From NCBI RefSeq assembly GCF_030733685.1, contig NZ_JASHIM010000019.1, forward strand, positions 1 to 64,000: a DNA stretch of 64,000 nucleotides, read 5' to 3'. This DNA comes from Roseovarius sp. MMSF_3281 (GTDB lineage: Bacteria; Pseudomonadota; Alphaproteobacteria; Rhodobacterales; Rhodobacteraceae). The notes under the pieces were generated by a model. The model searched no databases. It was not told the DNA's origin and saw nothing but the letters and a program-made list of their open reading frames with translations. Shown here piece by piece: positions 8,491 through 16,585 of this stretch. The position numbers and the translations under genes were made by a program. Each line of letters starts with the position of its first letter. Positions within the stretch are counted from its first letter, which is position 1.

Positions 8491-9252
8491 CTAGCTCTTG
8501 ATGCGATAGCCGGTTTTGAAGATCAGCCAGACAATCCCAAGACAGATCCCAAGAAACAGCCCAATGGCCAGAAGGCTCGCCACCACGGGGACATCGGCAT
8601 AACCAAAGAACGCCCAACGGAATCCCGAGATCAGGTAGACGATAGGATTGAACAAGGTCACCGTCTGCCACGCCGTCGGCAGCATCGAGATCGAGTAGAA
8701 CGCACCGCCCAAGAATACCAAGGGGGTGATCACCAGCAGCGGAATCAATTGCAGCTGTTGAAAGTTCTCCGACCAAATCCCGATGATGAAACCGAACAGG
8801 GAAAACGACAGGCAGGTCAAGACCAGGAAGGCGACCATAGCCAAGGGGTGCTGCACTTCGATATCCACGAAAAGCCCCGCCGTCAGCAGGATCACCACCC
8901 CGATCAACAACGACTTGGTGGCCGCCGCCCCGACATAGCCCAGAACGATCTCGAAAAAGTTGATCGGGGCCGAGAGCAACTCGAAAATCGTGCCAATGAA
9001 CTTGGGAAAATAAATCCCGAAGGAGGCATTGGAAATCGCCTGTGTCATCACGCTCAGCATGATCAACCCCGGCACGATGAAGGCGCCATAGGTCACGCCC
9101 TCCACCTCGTCGATCCGGCTTCCGATGGCCGCGCCGAAGACCACGAAGTAAAGCGTCGTGGAGATTACCGGCGACAGAAGGCTTTCCATGATCGTGCGGA
9201 AAAAGCGCTTCATCTCGTAGATATAGATGGCCTTTACCCCCTGCCAGTTCAT
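8491..9252 (-). CDS. ABC-2 type transporter permease
   Basis: A 253-residue protein with an amphipathic N-terminal helix ([21 protein letters not shown]) and six hydrophobic spans. It carries the ABC-2 signature region with [13 protein letters not shown] and the [16 protein letters not shown] segment near residue 205. This matches the YadH/NodJ-like exporter permeases. Its ATG overlaps the stop of the ATPase gene (ATGA), so the two make one exporter. The cargo is unknown. Confidence 0.92.
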   Translation of the reverse strand: MNWQGVKAIYIYEMKRFFRTIMESLLSPVISTTLYFVVFGAAIGSRIDEVEGVTYGAFIVPGLIMLSVMTQAISNASFGIYFPKFIGTIFELLSAPINFFEIVLGYVGAAATKSLLIGVVILLTAGLFVDIEVQHPLAMVAFLVLTCLSFSLFGFIIGIWSENFQQLQLIPLLVITPLVFLGGAFYSISMLPTAWQTVTLFNPIVYLISGFRWAFFGYADVPVVASLLAIGLFLGICLGIVWLIFKTGYRIKS

Positions 9253-10178
9253 GCCGCGCCCTCCTGCACCAGACTTACGAAAATTTCTTCAAGGCTCGAC
9301 TGCCGCGTGTGGATATCGCTCATGGACAGCCCTTCGGCGGCGAGGGCCTGCAAAAGCCGGGTAATCCCCGTGCCCTCGCCTTGGGTATCATAGTGATAGA
9401 TCAGGGCCTCACCCCCTTGGGTCAGTTCCAGATCATACGCCGCCAAGCCCTCGGGGACCGCATCGACCGGCGTGGTCAGGTCGATCCGCAGGGTCTTGCG
9501 CCCCATCCGCCGGATCAGGGTGTCCTTTTCCTCAACCAGCAAAATCTCACCGTGGTTGATCACCGCGATCCGGTCGGCAATCGCCTCGGCCTCTTCGATG
9601 TAATGCGTGGTCAGGATGATCGTCACGCCGCTTTCGCGCAGGCCCTCGACCACTTGCCACATGTCGCGGCGCAACTCCACATCCACACCCGCCGTCGGCT
9701 CATCCAGAAACAAGACTTGCGGCTCGTGGCACAATGCCTTGGCAATCAGCACCCGGCGCTTCATCCCGCCCGAAAGCTCGCGAATCCGGGCATCGCGCTT
9801 ATCCCACAGCGAAAGCTGCCGCAGCACCTTTTCGATCAGCGCCTCGTTGCGCGGCTTGCCGAACAAGCCGCGTGAAAAACGCACGGTATTGATGACCTTC
9901 TCGAAAGGTTCAAGCGCCACCTCCTGCGGCACCAAGCCGATCATCGACCGCGCGGCGCGAAAGTCGTCCACGATATTGTGGCCACCGACGCGGGCGATGC
10001 CGCCGGTCGGCGTAGTGATTCCGCAAAGCGCCGAGATCAGCGTGGTCTTACCCGCGCCATTGGGGCCGAGCAGGGCCAGAATCTCACCCTCCTCGATGGA
10101 TAGCGATACGCCCTTCAGCGCCTCGAATCCGCCTTTGTATGTTTTTTGCAGGTCCTCGACCTCGACAATGGGTGCCAT
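9249..10178 (-). CDS. ABC-2 exporter ATP-binding protein
   Basis: The 309-residue ATPase has Walker [10 protein letters not shown] near residue 40, Q-loop LVPQE, signature LSGGMKRRV near 140, Walker B VLFLDEP and switch histidine [11 protein letters not shown]-terminal extension of about 90 residues is typical of YadG/CcmA-like drug or polymer exporters. The start at 10178 has GGAG 8 bases upstream; longer in-frame starts at 10196 and 10232 lack one. It is coupled to the permease at 8491-9252. Confidence 0.92.
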   Translation of the reverse strand: MAPIVEVEDLQKTYKGGFEALKGVSLSIEEGEILALLGPNGAGKTTLISALCGITTPTGGIARVGGHNIVDDFRAARSMIGLVPQEVALEPFEKVINTVRFSRGLFGKPRNEALIEKVLRQLSLWDKRDARIRELSGGMKRRVLIAKALCHEPQVLFLDEPTAGVDVELRRDMWQVVEGLRESGVTIILTTHYIEEAEAIADRIAVINHGEILLVEEKDTLIRRMGRKTLRIDLTTPVDAVPEGLAAYDLELTQGGEALIYHYDTQGEGTGITRLLQALAAEGLSMSDIHTRQSSLEEIFVSLVQEGAA

Positions 10179-10349
10179 GGGTATTCTCCGCTTCATTGTT
10201 CGCCAAGCTAGGCGAATACAACAGAAGTGCAATCACCGTCTGCACAGGGGAAACTGTGCAGGCTCGCAGGGGCATTATCCTGCTGGCAACCCGCTTTGAG
10301 CATGCTATCCCAAGACCTGCCCCCAAGGTCACGACCCCTAGGAAATACC

Positions 10350-11045
10350 ATGCGTCAGCTGCTCAGAATTACCGCCTTGTTCCTTCTTCTCGCGGGTTGC
10401 ACCGAAACCGTAAGCCGCGATGCCCCGGCGCGCATCCTGACCATGGGCGATTCCATGCTGGCGATCCACGGGGCAACGGGAAATTCCGTGTCCCACGCCG
10501 TCGAACGCACCTTGGGCGAGGACGTGATCGACCGTTCGGTCATGGGGGCCAAGTACTACTATGGCCTGCCCATTTCCGGCAGTGCGGGCCTCAATATCCG
10601 CAAGCAATATGTGGACGGAAAATGGGATTGGGTGGTGCTCAATGGTGGCGGCAATGACATCTGGATGGGCTGTGGCTGCGGTCAGTGCAGCCGCCGCATC
10701 AATCAGCTGATTTCCGAGGACGGCAAGCGCGGCACGATCCCCGGTTTCGTCTCTGATCTGCGCGCCAAAGGCTCACAGGTGGTCATGGTGGGCTATATGC
10801 GCACCCCCGGCGTCACCTCCCCGATCGAGGCCTGCCGCGACGAAGGCGATGAAATGGATCGCCGCATGGCGCGTCTGGCCAAACTGGACCGTGGTGTGCA
10901 TTTCCTGTCACTGGACGGATTGGTGCCGCATGGCGACCGCTCCTATCACACGCTTGATCTGATCCACCCATCGGCCAAGGGCAGCACCGAGATCGGCAAG
11001 CGCGTGGCCGAGATCATCCGCCAGACCGAAGCGCGAAAACGATAA
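10350..11045 (+). CDS. SGNH/GDSL-hydrolase lipoprotein
   Basis: 231 residues. A lipoprotein signal ends in LFLLLAGC (lipobox, lipidated Cys about residue 16). The SGNH blocks are visible: GDSM near 36 (catalytic Ser), a GGGND block near 100, and DLIHPS near 207 (catalytic Asp/His). An unusual CGCGQC cysteine cluster follows the Asn block. The protein should act in the periplasm as an esterase or lipase-like enzyme on an unknown substrate. TAGGAAA precedes the ATG, and longer readings upstream lack a signal peptide. Confidence 0.85.
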   Translation: MRQLLRITALFLLLAGCTETVSRDAPARILTMGDSMLAIHGATGNSVSHAVERTLGEDVIDRSVMGAKYYYGLPISGSAGLNIRKQYVDGKWDWVVLNGGGNDIWMGCGCGQCSRRINQLISEDGKRGTIPGFVSDLRAKGSQVVMVGYMRTPGVTSPIEACRDEGDEMDRRMARLAKLDRGVHFLSLDGLVPHGDRSYHTLDLIHPSAKGSTEIGKRVAEIIRQTEARKR

Positions 11046-11070
11046 GCCCGCCGTAACACGCCTGACGCAG

Positions 11071-11118
11071 CCAAGGATTTTCGAAAATCCTTGGCACAAG
11101 CGGTTTCGAAACCGCTTG
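11071..11118. repeat. Two tandem perfect palindromes with TTTCGAAA cores
   Basis: 11071-11094 is a 24-bp palindrome (half CCAAGGATTTTC) and 11097-11118 is a 22-bp palindrome (half CAAGCGGTTTC). They are separated by CA and both centre on TTTCGAAA. They lie downstream of the SGNH lipoprotein. No T run follows, so intergenic repeat or protein-binding palindrome is as likely as terminator. Confidence 0.6.
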
Positions 11119-11196
11119 CACGCCCGATCATCCAATCATCGGTTCACACCTTTCGGCGACTTGCTCTAAACTGGCCCTGGAAACGCGGGAGCAAGG

Positions 11197-12291
11197 ATGC
11201 TGCAGGGATATCGAATAGTCGAAATCGAAGGTCTTGGCCCCGGCCCCTTTGCCGCGATGATGCTGGCCGATCTCGGGGCCGAGGTCATCGTCATTCACCG
11301 CCCCGGTAATGGCAATCCGGTGGCGGGCGAGAGTAATCTTCTGGATCGCGGCAAGCGTTCGATCGCGCTGGACCTCAAAGACCCCGGCGACCTGCAAATC
11401 GCCCGGGCCCTTGTTTCAACCGCCGATGCCTTGATCGAAGGGTTCCGCCCGGGCGTAATGGAACGGCTTGGTCTTGGCCCTGAGGTGTTGCAAGCCGATA
11501 ACCCGCGCCTTGTCTATGGACGCATGACCGGCTGGGGCCAAACCGGACCGAAGGCGCAGATGGCGGGCCATGATTTGAACTACATCGCCTCTTCCGGTGC
11601 GCTTTGGTACGCCTCAGCGCCCGGCGATGCGCCGCAAACCCCTGCCACTCTACTGGGCGATATCGGCGGCGGTGCAATGTACCTGGTGGCGGGTATCTTG
11701 GCGGGGCTTTTGGCAGCCTCGCGCAGCGGCAAGGGCACAGTCGTGGATGCCGCCATCGTCGATGGCTCGGCCCATATGATGGCGCTTTTGATGTCCATGG
11801 TCCCCTCCGGCAACCTGAACGAGGCGCGCGGCAAAAGCCTTCTGGACGGGCCGCATTGGTCGCGCGTTTATCCCTGCGCTTGTGGCGGCCACATCAGCGT
11901 ACAATGCCTTGAACCGAAGTTCTATGCCGCCTTTCTTGACCTCTTGGGCCTGTCTGACGATGCAGGCTTTGCCGATCAAAACGACCCCACCCAATGGCCG
12001 GCCCAAACCAAGGCACTGGCCCGGATTTTCGCAACGCAGCCCCTCGACCATTGGGCCGGGATATTCGAAGGGTCCGATGCCTGCGTGGCACCCGTCCTGT
12101 CCCCATGGCACGCGGCACAAGACCCGCACAATACGGCCCGCGGCATCTGGACCGTGACAGAGACCGGTCCACAACCCACACCGGCCCCACGCTTTGATGG
12201 TCAGCGCACCACCCCCGGCCTGGTCGCGGAACGTGGCGGGGACGGTGTTGCCCTGCGTGCCGAACTCAAGGCACGCCGCCTGCTGACCTAA
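11197..12291 (+). CDS. CoA-transferase family III / alpha-methylacyl-CoA racemase-like
   Basis: The 364-residue protein opens with YRIVEIEGLGPGPFAAMMLADLGAEVI, the CaiB/BaiF CoA-binding start. It has GFRPGVMERLGLG near residue 85 and LLGDIGGGAMYLVAGILAGL near 150, which includes the family catalytic Asp. The order of these motifs fits alpha-methylacyl-CoA racemase rather than formyl-CoA transferase, but this is not certain. It stands alone on the plus strand; the neighbours give no pathway. Confidence 0.88.
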   Translation: MLQGYRIVEIEGLGPGPFAAMMLADLGAEVIVIHRPGNGNPVAGESNLLDRGKRSIALDLKDPGDLQIARALVSTADALIEGFRPGVMERLGLGPEVLQADNPRLVYGRMTGWGQTGPKAQMAGHDLNYIASSGALWYASAPGDAPQTPATLLGDIGGGAMYLVAGILAGLLAASRSGKGTVVDAAIVDGSAHMMALLMSMVPSGNLNEARGKSLLDGPHWSRVYPCACGGHISVQCLEPKFYAAFLDLLGLSDDAGFADQNDPTQWPAQTKALARIFATQPLDHWAGIFEGSDACVAPVLSPWHAAQDPHNTARGIWTVTETGPQPTPAPRFDGQRTTPGLVAERGGDGVALRAELKARRLLT

Positions 12292-12441
12292 GCCAATACA
12301 GACGCGAAACCAACCTGCTGTCGACAGGGGTTTTCGACATTAACCCGAGGGTTCCTCCCCGATTCGCGCCGCCCCCCTTTCATCGCCTCCTCACAGGGTC
12401 TATCTTGGTGCTTCCGTAACGCCGCACAGGACCGATCACCG

Positions 12442-12918
12442 ATGGCAAAACCGAAGGACAACCCGAACTACAAGGTCGTGGCCGAAAACCGCCGCGCCCG
12501 GTTCGACTATGCCATCGAGGACGATCTGGAATGCGGCATCATCCTTGAAGGCTCCGAGGTGAAATCCCTGCGCGAAGGAGGCGCCAATATTGCCGAAAGC
12601 TATGCCAGCGTGGACGACGGCGAGTTGTGGCTGGTGAACTCCTACATCGCGCCCTACGAGCAGGCCAAGACCTTTGCACATGAAGAAAAGCGCAAACGCA
12701 AACTATTGGCTTCCAAGAAGGAATTGGCCAATCTTTGGAACGCGACACAGCGTAAAGGCATGACGCTGGTACCCTTGGTTCTCTATTTCAATCACAAGGG
12801 TATCGCCAAGCTGAAGATCGGTATCGCCAAAGGCAAGAAAGCCCACGACAAACGCGAAACCGCCGCCAAACGCGATTGGAACCGCCAGAAACAGCGCCTT
12901 CTCAAGGATCACGGCTAG
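12442..12918 (+). CDS. smpB: SsrA-binding protein SmpB
   Basis: A 158-residue tmRNA partner for trans-translation ribosome rescue. The family blocks are [34 protein letters not shown] and [13 protein letters not shown], and the basic C-terminal tail ends [16 protein letters not shown], which enters the decoding centre. The length is standard. The ssrA gene itself was not seen in this window. Confidence 0.97.
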   Translation: MAKPKDNPNYKVVAENRRARFDYAIEDDLECGIILEGSEVKSLREGGANIAESYASVDDGELWLVNSYIAPYEQAKTFAHEEKRKRKLLASKKELANLWNATQRKGMTLVPLVLYFNHKGIAKLKIGIAKGKKAHDKRETAAKRDWNRQKQRLLKDHG

Positions 12919-12950
12919 GGGAAGCGCCCGGGCCATATTCCCCTTATTTT
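12918..12950 (+). terminator. Weak terminator candidate after smpB
   Basis: GGGGAA just after the smpB stop can pair with TTCCCC about 20 bases on, followed by TTATTTTT. The stem is short and imperfect. Confidence 0.4.
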
Positions 12951-13002
12951 TCGCTCCTCCGCTGATAGTTTCCCCGAGTGTTTAAACGGAAGGGGGAACA
13001 CC

Positions 13003-13284
13003 ATGGAACTTATCATCAGCCTCATCGCGGGCGCCGTGGGCGGTAACGTCGCCGGCGGCATCTTCAAGAACATCAACCTTGGCCTTCTGGGCAATTCCAT
13101 CGCGGGTATCGTCGGCGGCGGTTTGGGCGGGCAGATCCTGTCCATGCTGGGCGCGGGCGGCGTGGCCGAAGCCGCAGGCGGTGCCGATATCGGCGCAATC
13201 ATCGGTCAGGTTGCATCGGGCGGTGTCGGCGGTGGCGTCCTGCTGGCCGTGGTCAGCATGGTCAAGAAAATGATGGCAAAATAA
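13003..13284 (+). CDS. Small glycine-rich membrane protein of unknown function
   Basis: 93 residues, about one third glycine and alanine, with two hydrophobic glycine-zipper stretches ([16 protein letters not shown] and [15 protein letters not shown]) and a C-terminal span ending KKMMAK. GGAAGGGGGAAC before the ATG is a strong ribosome-binding site, and codon use looks like its neighbours. A hairpin terminator follows. I do not recognise a function. The glycine zippers suggest oligomerisation in a membrane. Confidence 0.75.
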   Translation: MELIISLIAGAVGGNVAGGIFKNINLGLLGNSIAGIVGGGLGGQILSMLGAGGVAEAAGGADIGAIIGQVASGGVGGGVLLAVVSMVKKMMAK

Positions 13285-13290
13285 GGCCAA

Positions 13291-13326
13291 GGCGGGCGTC
13301 TTAACCGGCGCCCGCCCTTGCCCTTT
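13291..13326 (+). terminator. Rho-independent terminator
   Basis: GGCGGGCG (13291-13298) pairs exactly with CGCCCGCC (13309-13316) and CCTTTT follows, 6 bases after the stop of the glycine-rich protein gene. Confidence 0.65.
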
Positions 13327-13373
13327 TCGCCCCCGCGCGCTAGGCAGAGCGCGTCCGCAACCCGGGGGCGCCC

Positions 13374-14231
13374 ATGGCACAAGATGATCCGAAAACCATT
13401 GTTTCAACCGATTGGCTCGCCAGTCACCTGAAAGACCCCGATTTACGGGTTCTGGACGGCACATGGTTCATGCCGTCAGAAGGGCGCGACGCCAAGGCGG
13501 AATACGCCCAAGCCCATATTCCAGGCGCGCGGTTCTTCGATATCGACGATATCAGCGACAACCGCTCGGACCTGCCGCACATGGTGCCGCCGGTGGAAAA
13601 GTTCATGTCCCGCATGCGCGCCATGGGCGTGGGCGACGGCCATCAGGTGGTGGTCTACGATGCCCATGGTCTGTTTTCGGCGGCACGCGTGTGGTGGCTG
13701 TTCCGGCTGATGGGGCAAGAGAATATCGCGGTTCTGGATGGCGGCCTGCCCAAGTGGCAAGCCGAAGGTCACCCGACCGAAGACATGCCCCCCATGGTGC
13801 GAGACAGACACATGACCGTGCGCCGCCAGAATCAAATGGTAAAAGATGTCACGCAGGTTTCTTCAGCCTCCAAGCTGGGGAATTACGAAATTCTCGATGC
13901 GCGCTCTCCGGGTCGTTACCGAGGCGAAGACCCCGAACCGCGCGAAGGATTGCGCAGCGGACATATCCCACGATCCAAGAACGTCTATTACCGCGACCTG
14001 CTGAACGATGACGGGACGATGAAATCACCCGGTGATCTGCGCGCCGTATTTGACGCCGCGGGCGTCGATATGGGCAAACCCGCAATCACAAGCTGCGGCT
14101 CGGGCGTAACCGCGGCGATTATCAATCTTGCGCTTGAACGTGTCGGCAAGACAGATCACGCGCTTTATGACGGATCATGGACAGAATGGGGGGCTTTCCC
14201 CACCGTGCCCGTCGCCACCGGAGACGACTGA
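13374..14231 (+). CDS. sseA: 3-mercaptopyruvate sulfurtransferase
   Basis: 285 residues with two rhodanese domains, about 12-130 (inactive) and 160-280. The catalytic loop SCGSGVTA carries the active cysteine near residue 242, and CGSGVTA is the mercaptopyruvate-type signature rather than the CRKGVTA of thiosulfate sulfurtransferases. It transfers sulfur from 3-mercaptopyruvate to thiol acceptors or cyanide. The TGA overlaps the ATG of the aminotransferase, which may make its substrate from cysteine. Confidence 0.93.
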   Translation: MAQDDPKTIVSTDWLASHLKDPDLRVLDGTWFMPSEGRDAKAEYAQAHIPGARFFDIDDISDNRSDLPHMVPPVEKFMSRMRAMGVGDGHQVVVYDAHGLFSAARVWWLFRLMGQENIAVLDGGLPKWQAEGHPTEDMPPMVRDRHMTVRRQNQMVKDVTQVSSASKLGNYEILDARSPGRYRGEDPEPREGLRSGHIPRSKNVYYRDLLNDDGTMKSPGDLRAVFDAAGVDMGKPAITSCGSGVTAAIINLALERVGKTDHALYDGSWTEWGAFPTVPVATGDD

Positions 14232-15415
14232 TGTTCGAACACCTCAATGAACAGCCCAAAGACAAGATCCTTGCGCTGATGCAAGCCTACAAGGACGACC
14301 CCCGCGACACCAAGATCGACCTTGGCGTCGGCGTTTATCGCAATGCCGAGGGCGTCACCCCGATCATGCGCGCGGTAAAAGCGGCCGAGCGTCGCTGGTG
14401 GGACGAGGAAAGCACCAAAGCCTATACCGGCCTTGCCGGTGATCCGGCCTTTTCCGATGCGATGATCAATCTTGTTCTGGGCGATAGTGTCGCGCGCGAT
14501 CAGGTGTCGGCGGTGGCCACGCCGGGCGGCACAGGCGCGGTGCGTCAGGCCTTTGAATTGATCCGCATGGCCAACCCCGAGGCGCGGGTTTTCGTGTCGG
14601 ATCCGACATGGCCCAACCACCTGAGCATTCTCAAGTATCTGGGCATGGAAACCATCATGTACCGTTATTTCGACAACGCCACCGGCGGCGTCGATTTCGG
14701 CGGCATGATGGAAGACTTGGGCCAAGTGCGCAAAGGCGACGTGGTGCTACTGCACGGTTGCTGCCACAACCCGACCGGGGCAAACCTGAACACGGTTGAA
14801 TTCAAATCCGTGATCGACCTGATGAACGACAAGGGCGCGATCCCGATGATCGACATCGCTTATCAGGGGTTCGGTGACGGTCTGGATGAGGATGCCGCGG
14901 CCACCCGCGCTGTTGCCTCGGGCTGCCCGGAAACCCTGATTGCGGCAAGCTGCTCCAAGAATTTCGGGATCTACCGTGAACGTACCGGCCTTCTGATGGC
15001 GGTAGCGCAAGACAAGAACCTGCAAGCGGTAGCGCAGGGCAACCTTGCCTACCTCAACCGGCAGAACTTCTCTTTCCCACCCGATCACGGCGCGCGTTTG
15101 GTGAGCATCGTTTTGAACGATGATGCGTTGCGCGCCGATTGGCAGGCCGAGTTAGAAGAGGTTCGAACCGGAATGCTGGCCCTGCGCACGCAGCTGGCTG
15201 ACGAGCTAAAGACACTTTCTGGCTCGGATCGGTTCGGGTTTCTTGCACAGCATCGTGGAATGTTCTCGCGCCTTGGGGCATCGCCCGACAAGGTTGAAAA
15301 GCTGCGCGCAGACCACGGAATTTACATGGTCGGCGACTCGCGCCTAAACATCGCGGGCCTGAACAGGGATACCGTCCCTGTGCTTGCCAAGGCGGTTATC
15401 GACGTCGGCATTTAG
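14231..15415 (+). CDS. Aromatic/aspartate aminotransferase, class I, Ia-beta
   Basis: A 394-residue PLP enzyme of the AspC/TyrB type. Blocks seen are DLGVGVYRN, GGTGAVRQAF, LLHGCCHNPTG, DIAYQGFGDG and the Schiff-base lysine in SCSKNFGIYRERTG near residue 240, with a C-terminal arginine in GDSRLNIAGL. It starts within the sseA stop (TGATG). The family transaminates aspartate or aromatic amino acids and often cysteine. The coupling to sseA makes cysteine to 3-mercaptopyruvate a reasonable inference. Confidence 0.92.
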   Translation: MFEHLNEQPKDKILALMQAYKDDPRDTKIDLGVGVYRNAEGVTPIMRAVKAAERRWWDEESTKAYTGLAGDPAFSDAMINLVLGDSVARDQVSAVATPGGTGAVRQAFELIRMANPEARVFVSDPTWPNHLSILKYLGMETIMYRYFDNATGGVDFGGMMEDLGQVRKGDVVLLHGCCHNPTGANLNTVEFKSVIDLMNDKGAIPMIDIAYQGFGDGLDEDAAATRAVASGCPETLIAASCSKNFGIYRERTGLLMAVAQDKNLQAVAQGNLAYLNRQNFSFPPDHGARLVSIVLNDDALRADWQAELEEVRTGMLALRTQLADELKTLSGSDRFGFLAQHRGMFSRLGASPDKVEKLRADHGIYMVGDSRLNIAGLNRDTVPVLAKAVIDVGI

Positions 15416-15539
15416 AACGTTTCCTGTTATTCTTGCATCACCAATACCCTGCCAGGCCTACGGCTTTCTCGGGACATTGGTGATACATTTTGATCCAATG
15501 TAAACTGGATACGCTCTAATATAAGCTTCCCCAAAACCT

Positions 15540-15562
15540 GTGGCGCCCATCGTCGGCGCCAC
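15540..15562 (-). terminator. Hairpin after tetR-type gene
   Basis: GTGGCGCC and GGCGCCAC form perfect 8-bp arms around a 7-base loop, immediately downstream of the minus-strand TetR gene stop. The following AGGTTTTG has only a short T run. Confidence 0.5.
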
Positions 15563-15563
15563 A

Positions 15564-16193
15564 TCATGCCGTTTTGCGCACCCCGTATCGCGCGACAAAC
15601 ATCTCCACGGCCCCTTCGATGACCTGATCCACATCCGCCTTCGCAAAATCATTTTGCAAACCGCAAAGTTTGCGCACGAACAAATCTGATTTGCACAGTT
15701 CGGCGAACTGATTAACGGCCAGTTCAAAGTCTTCGATTTCAAGCTCACCCTTGTCGACATAGTACCGCAAGACCGGGATCATACGCTCGCGCACCATGGC
15801 AGGGCCGGATTGGTAGAACCGCTTGCCCAAATCTGGAAAGCGATGTGCCTCTGACAGGCAAATCCGAAACACTTGCGTGCCGAAATCGGACAGGAAAAAG
15901 CCCACCAGATGCCGGGCCGCCGCGGCCAAGTTCACTTCGGCCGGCGCATTAATGTCGATTTCCGCAATTGCCCCGTCGGCCTGTCGGTTACATTCTGCTT
16001 TCGCGACCTCGGAAAACAGCAGGCGCTTGTCAGGGACATAGCTATAGAGCGTCGCCTTTGAGACACCCGCCGCCTTGGCGATGTCGTCCACGCTGGCCCC
16101 TTCGAAACCGTCACGCATGAAGACTTCACGCGCCCCGTTAAGGACTTGTTCGAACTTTCGGCCTTTTTTGATTTCTGCGGACTCTGCCGTCAT
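15564..16193 (-). CDS. TetR/AcrR-family transcriptional regulator
   Basis: 209 residues. The N-terminal helix-turn-helix FEGASVDDIAKAAGVSKATLYSYV (about 31-54) is canonical TetR. The C-terminal ligand domain (about 75-200) resembles the YerO/AefR-like group with LSEAHRFPDLGKRFYQSGP. GGAGGG lies before the ATG. It is divergent from nothing immediate, but TAAAC/GTTTA dyads lie 260-300 bases upstream in front of a small secreted-peptide gene and mbfA, and its own leader carries GACAGTTTAGTC. Control of the peptide gene is inferred. Confidence 0.88.
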   Translation of the reverse strand: MTAESAEIKKGRKFEQVLNGAREVFMRDGFEGASVDDIAKAAGVSKATLYSYVPDKRLLFSEVAKAECNRQADGAIAEIDINAPAEVNLAAAARHLVGFFLSDFGTQVFRICLSEAHRFPDLGKRFYQSGPAMVRERMIPVLRYYVDKGELEIEDFELAVNQFAELCKSDLFVRKLCGLQNDFAKADVDQVIEGAVEMFVARYGVRKTA

Positions 16194-16283
16194 GCGGACC
16201 CTCCCCGAGCCGAGACAGTTTAGTCGGCTCAGGGGGGAAATCGCAAGCCCGCCCTCGCGAAATGACGCAGGCGGGTCAACGGC

Positions 16284-16436
16284 TTACTTGGACATTCCAC
16301 CGTTGTCCTTGGTGACAGGCTCCGAGACAGGCTCGGGGTAGGTCAGGGTGGGTGTCAGAGTTGACATATCAATGCTCATTGCCGCCGCGGGCGCAGCGAA
16401 GGACACAAGGCAAAGGGCCATCAAGAGGTTTTTCAT
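16284..16436 (-). CDS. 50-residue secreted peptide, function unknown
   Basis: A short gene: MKNLLMALCLVSFAAPAAA is a good Sec signal with AxA cleavage after residue 19. The remaining 31-residue mature part has the repeated phrase YPEPVSEPVTKDNGG and ends MSK. GGAGAG is 6 bases before the ATG, and the gene lies between the TetR regulator and mbfA. Two tandem TAAAC-N6-GTTTA dyads lie immediately upstream, so expression is probably repressor-controlled. No family was recognised. Confidence 0.7.
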   Translation of the reverse strand: MKNLLMALCLVSFAAPAAAMSIDMSTLTPTLTYPEPVSEPVTKDNGGMSK

Positions 16437-16447
16437 CGGCGCTCTCC

Positions 16448-16494
16448 ATCTAAACTGATTCGTTTAGATGTAATCTAAACCGTATAGTTTACTT
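16448..16494. promoter_or_regulatory. Tandem TetR-type operators upstream of small secreted-peptide gene
   Basis: ATCTAAAC-TGATTC-GTTTAGAT (16448-16469) is a perfect 8-bp-arm dyad. A second site, ATCTAAAC-CGTATA-GTTTA (16473-16491), repeats the half-site 25 bases on with a 5-bp arm. Spacing and AAAC/GTTT halves match many TetR-family operators. The TetR gene at 15564-16193 is the obvious candidate binder. Confidence 0.65.
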
Positions 16495-16558
16495 ATCAAG
16501 GGTTTTCTGAACTATCTTGTTTAGTTTGCCGTGTTGCAATTCCCAAACCGGCAAGTAT

Positions 16559-16575
16559 CTTAGAATCATTCTAAG
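16559..16575. promoter_or_regulatory. Irr-type iron control element (ICE) overlapping mbfA RBS
   Basis: CTTAGAAT-C-ATTCTAAG is a perfect 8-bp-arm dyad matching the alphaproteobacterial Irr box (TTAGAAnnnTTCTAA). It shares its AAGG end with the mbfA ribosome-binding site AAGGAGA (16573-16579). mbfA is a known Irr-repressed gene in Rhizobiales, so iron control here is well supported by family knowledge. Confidence 0.75.
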
Positions 16576-16585
16576 GAGAAATGCC

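Noticed and set aside
8390..8776. N-terminal extension of the S49 protease
   Set aside because: It overlaps the ABC permease gene in another frame and crosses a terminator-like hairpin; the start at 8389 fits the family.
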